64,000 nt of DNA from UBA2185 sp964564625 (GTDB lineage: Bacteria > Desulfobacterota > Syntrophia > Syntrophales > UBA2185): the NCBI GenBank assembly GCA_964564625.1, contig CAZMBE010000004.1, positions 1 to 64,000 of the forward strand, read 5' to 3'. The notes beneath the pieces were generated by a model. It was given only the letters and a program-made list of their open reading frames with translations. It did no database searches and was not told where the DNA came from. Positions 17,756-25,173 of this stretch are shown in pieces (positions within the stretch are counted from its first letter, which is position 1; each line of letters starts with the position of its first letter). A program made the translations under genes and the position numbers.

Positions 17756-17785
17756 AGCCTCTCCCTTTGCTCCCTGGAAGAGGCT
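17756..17785. other. Hairpin between MCP and cheW
   Basis: Perfect 7-bp arms AGCCTCT and AGAGGCT enclose a 16-base loop. No T-run follows on the minus strand, so it is more likely a processing or stability element in the cheW leader than a full terminator. Confidence 0.4.
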
Positions 17786-17858
17786 TTGTTGTTCACACCT
17801 CCTCTGTCATAACCTCTCAGCAATCACCAAGTAATTACGAAGAGTTTCCATACTCACG

Positions 17859-19463
17859 TTAAACAAAATCCTGTTCTTCTTTCAGCGGCAAGACCTTCTC
17901 AGGACCGACCTGGTGATACTGAGAAGGCGGCAGACGTTTCAAACTTCTGGTATGGGTTACTCCCTCCAGCATGACCTGCCCTTTATTGCCATTTACTTTA
18001 AACATAGCCATAGTGGCAGCTAATTCTTCCGCATTCGCGGCATTCTGCTGAGTCACCTGATTCATCTCCGTCATCGCCTTGTTTACCTGGTCAATCCCCT
18101 GAGATTGCTCCTGAGATGCCGCGGCGATTTCTCCCATCAACTCCACAACCTTGGTAGAACTGGCCGTGACTTCACTGAAGACCTCATTTGTAATGGTCAC
18201 GAGAGATTCTCCTCCTCTGACCTTTTTCACAATATCCTCAATCAGAGTTGCCGTATTCTTGGCAGAATCCGTAGCCCTCATGGCAAGATTCCTGACCTCA
18301 TCGGCAACCACTGCAAATCCCGCCCCTGCCTCACCGGCACGGGCAGCTTCCACTGCCGCATTCAGCGCTAAAAGGTTCGTTTGGAACGCCACTTCATCTA
18401 TGCTTTTGATGATCTTCTGGGTTTGCTCACTTGCCGATGCAATTTCCTTCATTGAACTGGTCAGATCAGCCATGGATACATTCGCTTTTTCAATGGCCTG
18501 TTTTGCCGCCACCATCAGTCTATTCGCCTCATCCGTATTGCTGGCATTCTGTCTGGTCATGGAAGCCATCTGATCCAGAGAGGCCGTTGTTTGTTCTAAT
18601 GCGGCAGCCTGACGGGAAGACGATTCAGAAAGTACATTCGATATGGACAATGACTGGCCGACGGCCTCCCCCACCTTCATACGCATGGCATTTATTGATG
18701 AAGCGAGATCACCGATCTCATCTTTTGAATCCATATTCATTTCCTGAGTAAGATCACCGTCAGCAACCTTCTTGATCACTTCTATAGTCTCTTTGATGGG
18801 CTGCGTAATGAGCCTGGTAATAAGAATGTTGGTCAGCACTGACAAAATGACGGCCACCAACAGTACGACCATAAATGTCCGCATCACCGTATTGAAACTG
18901 CTGAGCGATGAATCATACTTCTCTTTACTTAACTTGTTTTCCAGCGCCAGAAGTTGCTCCAGGGTCTGGTTTAGAACCTGGTATTTATCATCCGCTGTTC
19001 CCATGAACATCGTTGCCACGCTCGAATCGGATGTACCCACACTCATTACACCCAAAACAGGCTTTTTATATTCCATCAGATCATCGTACGTTTTCTGAAA
19101 GAGTGTCTTCTCGTCTGCCGTAAGGGCACTCGATTTCAAAATGGTCTGCACTTGTTCTATAGTATTCTCCAAGACGGTCTTTTGTTCGTTTGAAAGTGCC
19201 TGGATCTTCTGATCATCATAATTCGCATTCACCCAGCCTATGACCTTATACACATTGGCATGGACATTCCCTATTTTCTTAATCATGTCCGCGCAATCCT
19301 GATACACTTTAAAGCGGTTATTGAATATATCCTCAATGGCCATCTTCTGGTTAGAAAGCCCACTGTAGGCTCCATAGGATAGCGCAATGAGAAATACGAA
19401 GACGACTATGGGAAGTAACATCATCTTCTTTGCCATCTTCAGATTTCTGATGATTTTTTTCAT
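17859..19463 (-). CDS. Methyl-accepting chemotaxis protein
   Basis: The 534-residue transmembrane receptor has TM1 at about 12-32 (MMLLPIVVFVFLIALSYGAY), a periplasmic four-helix-bundle sensor (about 35-190), TM2 near 192-212 (FMVVLLVAVILSVLTNILIT), a HAMP domain and a long cytoplasmic bundle. The hairpin tip that binds CheA and CheW is VAFQTNLLALNAAVEAARAG. No C-terminal NWETF-like pentapeptide is present. It heads the core che genes and follows the secreted Cache protein gene after a strong hairpin. Confidence 0.96.
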   Translation of the reverse strand: MKKIIRNLKMAKKMMLLPIVVFVFLIALSYGAYSGLSNQKMAIEDIFNNRFKVYQDCADMIKKIGNVHANVYKVIGWVNANYDDQKIQALSNEQKTVLENTIEQVQTILKSSALTADEKTLFQKTYDDLMEYKKPVLGVMSVGTSDSSVATMFMGTADDKYQVLNQTLEQLLALENKLSKEKYDSSLSSFNTVMRTFMVVLLVAVILSVLTNILITRLITQPIKETIEVIKKVADGDLTQEMNMDSKDEIGDLASSINAMRMKVGEAVGQSLSISNVLSESSSRQAAALEQTTASLDQMASMTRQNASNTDEANRLMVAAKQAIEKANVSMADLTSSMKEIASASEQTQKIIKSIDEVAFQTNLLALNAAVEAARAGEAGAGFAVVADEVRNLAMRATDSAKNTATLIEDIVKKVRGGESLVTITNEVFSEVTASSTKVVELMGEIAAASQEQSQGIDQVNKAMTEMNQVTQQNAANAEELAATMAMFKVNGNKGQVMLEGVTHTRSLKRLPPSQYHQVGPEKVLPLKEEQDFV

Positions 19464-19485
19464 GTTAATCCCCCCCTTTTTTTAC

Positions 19486-19514
19486 GGTCAGATAGGCACA
19501 GGGCCTACCTGACC
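19486..19514. other. Strong hairpin between Cache gene and MCP gene
   Basis: Twelve-base arms (19486-19497 and 19503-19514) pair at eleven positions plus one G-U in the minus-strand RNA, with a 5-base loop. No T-run follows it in the minus direction. It could block exonucleases or attenuate read-through, giving more Cache mRNA than MCP mRNA. Confidence 0.5.
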
Positions 19515-19527
19515 ATTTTCCCTGTTC

Positions 19528-19983
19528 CTACCCTTTATATATGCCGCAACAGAAAACAAAATCCCCGGATTTTTTTACATACGCTGATTTCTGTTCCACC
19601 CTTTTAGAAACAGGATTTGTCCACTTGTAGTCAACCCAGCCGCTTCCTTTTGTTTTTGCCACTTTGAGGATCTCCCGGAAGAAGAGTTTCCCGTCGGCGT
19701 CTTTAATATCGATGAAGTGCTGGCCTATGAGCTTCTTGTTGGCTCCATGTGACACAATATCCCCGTTCATATCGACGACATAAATATACAGATCTTCCTT
19801 TACAAATTTCCCCTTGTTGTCATCAAAGGCTGCAAAGGCTGCAGCCTTGCCATTCGCCTTATAATATGCGATTGCCTTATCCACCATCGCCTGAGCCTCT
19901 TGTGCCGATCCTTTCGCCAATACATACGTGGCTCCCCCTACTATAAGACCTACTACTAAAAGTACTGCCAGTATCCTTTTCAT
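19528..19983 (-). CDS. Secreted single-Cache-domain protein
   Basis: The product has 151 residues. A clear signal peptide (MKRILAVLLVVGLIVGGATYVLAKG) is followed by one Cache_2-type ligand-binding domain (about 27-151) containing YIYVVDMNGDIVSHGANKKL and GWVDYKWTNP, typical of sensor Cache domains. No membrane anchor or signalling domain follows, so it should be a free periplasmic binding protein. It lies 64 bases upstream of the MCP gene and probably shares its transcript. It may present a ligand to the MCP, whose own sensor is a helical bundle. A cysteine pair, FCCGIYKG, ends the protein. Confidence 0.88.
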   Translation of the reverse strand: MKRILAVLLVVGLIVGGATYVLAKGSAQEAQAMVDKAIAYYKANGKAAAFAAFDDNKGKFVKEDLYIYVVDMNGDIVSHGANKKLIGQHFIDIKDADGKLFFREILKVAKTKGSGWVDYKWTNPVSKRVEQKSAYVKKSGDFVFCCGIYKG

Positions 19984-20170
19984 TTTTTCCTCTCCCCCTT
20001 TTTTTGTTCTTTCTTACTCCTTGGTTTTGAATGTTTCTTTTCCATGAACCTTTTAAAAATCTGCTTCTGTCGCCTTATTGACTGAAAGCCCACCACCCCC
20101 TTTCTTCTTTTCTCTCTATCAATCCATCGGCTTCTTGATCTTCTGTCACGCGCAGTCCCTTAAGTTTCTG

Positions 20171-20806
20171 TCAGTTCCTGCCATGTAATCCGAGGGCTTT
20201 TGATATCTTTTGACGCAGAATTGCCGGTCCATAAGTTCTCGTAATCTCATCAGAAATCTCCTTCTTTCCTCTATTGTCTCGACTCGCGGAAGCAACACCC
20301 ATAAAAATAACCTTTACAGTAGAGTGAATACCTTTAATTTTTTTTGCAAACTCTTCAGCTCTTCCGTCCGATTCCATCATTTTGATCAGCAGCAAATCCG
20401 GCTTTTCTTTTCCTATGGCGAGGGCTGCTTCGAGAGTATCCGCATACGTAACCAAGGTGCACTCTTCTTTAAGTGTCGTTTCGGCAAATATTTCCTGGAT
20501 GAATTTACAATCTTCCTCATCACTTCCCACTGCCATTACCAGTTTTTTATTATCTTTATCATTGACTTTGTTATTCACAGCAGCGCGTGATCTGTTTTTC
20601 TTGGAAATATCGGTTACATGTGTGGAGGATGCTCCGGGGAATCCGAATTCTTTCCACAGTCTTTCTACCTCGGATGCAGGAATTTTTAGATGTTTACCAA
20701 CCTTATATGCTTTCACGACACCTTCCTGAACCCACCGGTATATTGTAACCCTATTGATATCGAATAACCTTGCCACCTCTGAGGTAGAATATAATGAATC
20801 AGGCAT
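20171..20806 (-). CDS. HTH DNA-binding protein with degenerate receiver domain
   Basis: The product has 211 residues. Residues 1-55 form an excisionase/MerR-like winged HTH (YSTSEVARLFDINRVTIYRW; HLKIPASEVERLWKE). A polar linker leads to a receiver-like domain (about 88-205) in which the usual acidic DD is replaced by VGSDEED and the phospho-acceptor Asp by Lys (PDLLLIKMMES). It therefore cannot be phosphorylated in the usual way. It is the first gene of the minus-strand che/mot run and has its own sigma-28-type promoter. It may act as a regulator of this operon or of the divergent TPR and glycosyltransferase genes. Confidence 0.8.
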   Translation of the reverse strand: MPDSLYSTSEVARLFDINRVTIYRWVQEGVVKAYKVGKHLKIPASEVERLWKEFGFPGASSTHVTDISKKNRSRAAVNNKVNDKDNKKLVMAVGSDEEDCKFIQEIFAETTLKEECTLVTYADTLEAALAIGKEKPDLLLIKMMESDGRAEEFAKKIKGIHSTVKVIFMGVASASRDNRGKKEISDEITRTYGPAILRQKISKALGLHGRN

Positions 20807-20824
20807 ATTATTCCTTTTAAGTAT

Positions 20825-20966
20825 TTACAATGAATCGATAGTAACGGATTAATCCAATGCAACCTCTGTACCCTCTTATCGGTACATGAAGAGAAAACTT
20901 TAAGGCCCCCTATCAAAAAACGGTTTGTGTGACACATGATCACTCAGTTCTATTGATTCATTGTAA
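20825..20966. repeat. 17-bp inverted repeats flanking the promoter
   Basis: TTACAATGAATCGATAG at 20825-20841 and CTATTGATTCATTGTAA at 20950-20966 are complementary at 16 of 17 positions, separated by 108 bases containing the sigma-28-like promoter. The geometry is that of either an invertible promoter or two operators for a dimeric regulator. AATGAATC also recurs at about 20793-20800, just inside the gene start. Confidence 0.6.
20876..20902 (-). promoter_or_regulatory. Sigma-28-type promoter for HTH/receiver gene and probably the che/mot operon
   Basis: On the minus strand, TAAAGTTT (20895-20902) and ACCGATAA (20876-20883) are separated by 11 bases, an almost perfect match to the flagellar sigma-28 consensus. 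It lies about 70 bases upstream of the ATG at 20806 and inside an inverted-repeat pair. Confidence 0.75.
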
Positions 20967-21324
20967 GTAACCACAATGAGAAAATAGTGCGCATGAAATC
21001 CAATGCACCAGCCACCCTCAGCTGCACGCATGACATGCATCACTTCATGCATTCATCTTCGCATCCAGAGGAGTCTATCCCTGAAATTTATGCGGTTAAA
21101 AAATATCGTACACATCATTATATTCATTGGTATATCTCATTCGCCCGCGCACTGCGGTGAGAGCTACGAATCACCGAAATGGCTGTAGTGAAAGCATGTT
21201 CTTTGTGTTCTTTGAAACGTTATAATAATCGTATGCTTTTTAGGAAGCTGTGGTGAACTGTTCACCTTTCATCAAACGTCTTTGCACGCGTTTTGCATGC
21301 TACCTGTGAATTAAAGGAAAAAAA
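20967..21324. other. Intergenic region upstream of TPR gene
   Basis: About 360 bases without a gene. It contains several GCATGA/TGCAT-type motifs (21020-21060) and an AAAGGAAAAAAA ribosome binding site before the TPR gene. No sigma-28 or sigma-54 promoter facing right was recognised. Confidence 0.35.
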
Positions 21325-22053
21325 ATGGCAACAGAAATAAAGCGAGAAGAAATAACCAAGATATTTAAGCTGTTGAATGAGTGCAAAGCAAAGCTTAAGC
21401 AGGGCAAGGTACACACATGCCTTGTGTCTTTCAAAGCAGTCCTGGAAAAGACTCTCACCACCCAGATGCTTCCATCTGACGAAAAAGAGTTAATGGAGGA
21501 AGTTAACGGTTTCCTGAAAATGCTCTCGGAAAGCAAGGGTTTTAAAGACATATACGGACCTGTATCATTCCACGCGAAAGACATCAGCAGCTCTCTTGAT
21601 TTTTTGAAGCAGCTCATCCGTGTGGGAGAGGACGAGATTCGGGATAATGTCAATTTTTGTCAAAAAGATGACGCATCTGTTCAAGATATTGCCACAGATA
21701 TGGAAGCGGAGGCATGCAGAATCATGCAACTCATAAATGAGGGCGAATACGCCCGCGCAAAAGAACTCATCGCAGATAATGATACTTTAATAACGTATAT
21801 TGTTCAGTCGTATAACAGAAATGGAATTCATCTTCGCAGAGAAGGGGCATACGACAGCGCCATCGCAGAGTTCGAAAAAGCACTTATTATTCTGCCCGAT
21901 GACGAGGGATTACACTACAACATGGCCAGAGTCCATGTTGAAAAGAAAGAATGGAAACGGGCTGAGGCATCACTTCAAGAGGCTTTGAAAATAAACCCCC
22001 TGTTTAAAGAGGGCAATGACCTGTTGAAGTATATAAGTGTAAAATCTTTGTAA
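21325..22053 (+). CDS. TPR-containing protein
   Basis: The 242-residue cytoplasmic protein has no signal peptide. The N-terminal half (1-130) is helical and includes CKAKLKQGKVHTCLVSFKAV. The C-terminal third holds about two tetratricopeptide repeats, with GIHLRREGAYDSAIAEFEKA and LHYNMARVHVEKKEWKRAEA matching the TPR pattern. It is the first plus-strand gene facing the flagellin locus, followed by two large TPR glycosyltransferase proteins, so a scaffold or substrate-recognition role in flagellin modification is possible. Similar TPR proteins have many other functions. Confidence 0.72.
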   Translation: MATEIKREEITKIFKLLNECKAKLKQGKVHTCLVSFKAVLEKTLTTQMLPSDEKELMEEVNGFLKMLSESKGFKDIYGPVSFHAKDISSSLDFLKQLIRVGEDEIRDNVNFCQKDDASVQDIATDMEAEACRIMQLINEGEYARAKELIADNDTLITYIVQSYNRNGIHLRREGAYDSAIAEFEKALIILPDDEGLHYNMARVHVEKKEWKRAEASLQEALKINPLFKEGNDLLKYISVKSL

Positions 22054-22164
22054 GGATACTTTCTTGGGGTTGCAAAGGACAGGAAGTAGAAAATGAGGAA
22101 AGGAATGCCCGGTTTGTAGTCTGATAGGAAGCATTTGCCGCTTCAGATCCGACACTATGAAGTA

Positions 22165-22202
22165 CATGAATAACGTTCATATATTCATGAATAATGTTGA
22201 TA
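22165..22202. repeat. Tandem 17-bp direct repeat, 21-bp period
   Basis: CATGAATAACGTTCATA (22165-22181) and CATGAATAATGTTGATA (22186-22202) match at 15 of 17 positions with a 21-base period, two DNA turns, about 100 bases before the next gene. It looks like a paired regulator-binding site. Confidence 0.4.
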
Positions 22203-22299
22203 GTAACAAGAAAAATTATACTTATAAAGCATAACACACGCTTTTGTGTCTTGCCGATGATTAACCATACTATATGAGGGAATTGAGAAATTCAACGCC

Positions 22300-25041
22300 A
22301 TGATGAATAACACCGCAAGTATAGACACAAATGATATAAAGAAATTATTTCACGAAGGGGAAAACTTTTTTAACGAGCACAAGATTAGTGAGGCAAGAGT
22401 TTGTTTTGAGCAAATTATTGCTGCGGACCCTCAAAATTATGAGGCTTTTAACAATTTAGGGGTTATTCACTTCGGGGAAGGTCAACTTCAACAGGCCATA
22501 GATTTTTTTCACAAAGCCCTCTCCATCCATGAGGACTATGGGGAATCTTTGGAAAATCTTGCTCTTTGCCTCGAAAAAAACGGCGACCATGCTGAGGCGG
22601 CAAATATTTTTGAAAGAGTTTTGAACTCCGGAGATGACAAACCGGAAACACTTATCTCAATCATACATTGCCATCTTCAGAGTGGAGAATTCGGTCTGGC
22701 CAAAGACTTTTTGACTAGATTCATACACGCATATGGACATCATGAAGATATCCTGGAAGTTCAGGAAAGATTCATTGATGAACTCCGTAACGCTCTGCAT
22801 TCAGGGAAATACCCTGTGGAAAAGATAGCAAAATTTTATCTTGACGAAGGAAACTTAGAGGTTACTCGGGATCTTATAATACCCGCATTACAACAAAGGC
22901 CTCATAACGGGGAACTTCAACATCTCAAAGATCTGCTGGTCAGCAAAGAAAAGCTTAAACGTCTACCTATTGCCATCATCTCCGCATCCGATCTTTTGGA
23001 GAAAGATCCTGTGAGAAAACTAAGATGGGGCGATCATTGGTTTGGCAAAGAACTGGCCGATGCCCTTTCCTCAGAAGGTGCTGTCATCTCGGGAAAGGAA
23101 CCGAAGGTACTGATCCATCTGCATGGCATTCCGATTAATAAAATTGAAGAGTCAACTTATAATATCGTATGGATACACAGTCATCCCGACATGATAACGC
23201 CTCAATCCCTTTCCCTCTATGACCATATTTTCTGTCTCTCTCCACAGTTCCTTGAAAAGATCCGAGCTATGGGAAGGAGTGGCGAGCTTTTAATTGGCGG
23301 CACGGCAAAACAGCCTCCCTTCGGAATCAATGAATTTTCTCATGATATTGTATTTGTTGCCAATGGCAAGCAAGGCAAAGGGAGAAGAATCATTCATGAT
23401 CTCATATCACTGGGAAAGCCCTGGATAGATCATCTCGAGGTATGGGGCGAAGGGTGGAATGGAATCCTGCCTGAGAAATGTATTCGCGGCATATACTTTG
23501 ACAACCAAAAACTTCCAGGTTTGTATGCCTCTTCGAGAGTGGTGTTGAACGACCATCATGAGGATATGCTCCAGGAAGGTTTCCCCAATCCGCGAATCCT
23601 TGACGTAATGGCTTCAGGAGGCGTTGTAATATCTGATCCTCTTCCCAACGCGAAGGATGTTTTCGGAGAAGCCTTACTGACCTACACGTCACTAACGGAA
23701 CTGGACCAAATCCTTCACCGTCTCTTCGAAGATAATCATTACAGAGAACACATGAAAAAACTGGGGCTTGCAGCCGCCAAGTCATATTCTTTCAAATCGG
23801 TAGCCCAAAAAATCATCCAGCACATTGTTGCAATTGACGAGGATCAATTAGAAAAGCGGGCAAAGAATTGTTATATGAAAAAGGTCTGGGCGCCGGTGAA
23901 AGGGAAACTGGACACCGATCGTATCCGACGTTTGAAAGAAGTTACCGCGGAACAATGCGAAGGTTCCACGTTAGATGTCGGATGCGCCAATGGGGATTCC
24001 ACCGCCATCATGAAAAGACATAATCCATCGCTTAATTTGACCGGTTTAGAGTTAACGGATTGGGGATATGAGGAAGCGATAAAAAATCATCCGGAGCTGA
24101 GATTCGTTCAGGGGGACGCAAAAGAGCTGCCCTTCCCTGACAAAACTTTCGACACGGTGAGTCTTGACCATGTCATAGAACACTTCATTGACCCGGTGCC
24201 GCTGATTCTGGAAGCCAAGCGTGTGGCGCGCAAAAGGGTTATTATTGGTATTCCAATCATGCATCTGAACGATCCAGATCATAAGATCGCCTGGCGACTC
24301 GATGATTTTAGAAATCTCCTTTTCGGCTTCTTCCCCCACTTTTCTATTCGTGGCATGCGTGAGCCGGATGGTATCGAAGTCAGCAACACTGCGCAATGGA
24401 ATTTTGCAGTAGGAACGGGTTATCTGGAAGGTAATAACAGAAAAGAAATTCCCGCGCTACAACCTCTAAATCTTCATCTGGGATGCGGCCAGCGGAGATT
24501 GCAGGGTTTTTTGAACATTGACATCATACCCTCTTCCGCCGTGGACTTTATCTGCGACAGCCGTAGGCTCCCCTTCCCCGCAGGAACCGTTTCCATAATC
24601 GAAACGTATCATATGATCGAACATCTGCCCCGTCATGATTTTTTAGAGGCGCTTTTCGAGTGGAATCGTGTTCTCAAGGAGGGCGGCACACTGGTCATCG
24701 AGTGTCCCAACTTTGATGCAACCATTAAAGAGTATATGGAAGGGAAGAAATTCCGGATCAATAATATCTTTGGTCTCCAAAGACATCCAGGAGACTATCA
24801 TCATTTCGGTTACACATTTGAGAATCTCGCAGAGATACTTCGGGACTTGGGATTCCGGGAAATCCGGCAGGAAGCGCCGACGGATTACCATGCGCCAGAT
24901 GAGCCATCGCTGAGACTCACCGCCGTGAAAATCCATCACTTGCAGCGTCCTGCGGACATACGAGGTTTTTCGATCCATTGTGCTCAACAGAATTACGCGA
25001 AGGCGATAGAAAAAGAACGAACACTTAAAAAGCAGGGCTGA
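22300..25041 (+). CDS. TPR - glycosyltransferase - two methyltransferase fusion protein
   Basis: The 913-residue soluble protein is modular. TPRs occupy roughly residues 10-150. A CgeB-like group 1 glycosyltransferase occupies about 225-520, with the nucleotide-sugar site region LNDHHEDMLQEGFPNPRILD and SGGVVISDPLPNAKDVFG. The first methyltransferase (about 540-690) has LDVGCANGDSTAI and DHVIEHFIDPVPLILEAKRV. The second (about 725-890) has LHLGCGQRR, FLNIDI and YHMIEHLPRHDF. Both retain SAM-binding glycines. It lies between a TPR protein and a double glycosyltransferase upstream of flagellin, suggesting that it adds and methylates a flagellin glycan. Two adjacent ATGs make the exact start uncertain. 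Confidence 0.85.
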   Translation: MMNNTASIDTNDIKKLFHEGENFFNEHKISEARVCFEQIIAADPQNYEAFNNLGVIHFGEGQLQQAIDFFHKALSIHEDYGESLENLALCLEKNGDHAEAANIFERVLNSGDDKPETLISIIHCHLQSGEFGLAKDFLTRFIHAYGHHEDILEVQERFIDELRNALHSGKYPVEKIAKFYLDEGNLEVTRDLIIPALQQRPHNGELQHLKDLLVSKEKLKRLPIAIISASDLLEKDPVRKLRWGDHWFGKELADALSSEGAVISGKEPKVLIHLHGIPINKIEESTYNIVWIHSHPDMITPQSLSLYDHIFCLSPQFLEKIRAMGRSGELLIGGTAKQPPFGINEFSHDIVFVANGKQGKGRRIIHDLISLGKPWIDHLEVWGEGWNGILPEKCIRGIYFDNQKLPGLYASSRVVLNDHHEDMLQEGFPNPRILDVMASGGVVISDPLPNAKDVFGEALLTYTSLTELDQILHRLFEDNHYREHMKKLGLAAAKSYSFKSVAQKIIQHIVAIDEDQLEKRAKNCYMKKVWAPVKGKLDTDRIRRLKEVTAEQCEGSTLDVGCANGDSTAIMKRHNPSLNLTGLELTDWGYEEAIKNHPELRFVQGDAKELPFPDKTFDTVSLDHVIEHFIDPVPLILEAKRVARKRVIIGIPIMHLNDPDHKIAWRLDDFRNLLFGFFPHFSIRGMREPDGIEVSNTAQWNFAVGTGYLEGNNRKEIPALQPLNLHLGCGQRRLQGFLNIDIIPSSAVDFICDSRRLPFPAGTVSIIETYHMIEHLPRHDFLEALFEWNRVLKEGGTLVIECPNFDATIKEYMEGKKFRINNIFGLQRHPGDYHHFGYTFENLAEILRDLGFREIRQEAPTDYHAPDEPSLRLTAVKIHHLQRPADIRGFSIHCAQQNYAKAIEKERTLKKQG

Positions 25042-25173
25042 GAAAAAATTCCTCCATCATCTCTCCCCGTTTGATCTTGAACAATGAGGAGTAATGTTTT
25101 ATCCCTAAATACCAGGCAATTCTAAAAGATTTGATACACACAATAGTCCATATTATAGAGAGAGGAATTTATC

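Noticed and set aside
22213..22262. TAAAG...GCCGATGA as a sigma-28 promoter before the TPR-GT-MT gene
   Set aside because: The spacing is about 24 bases after TAAA, far from the 15-16 seen elsewhere.
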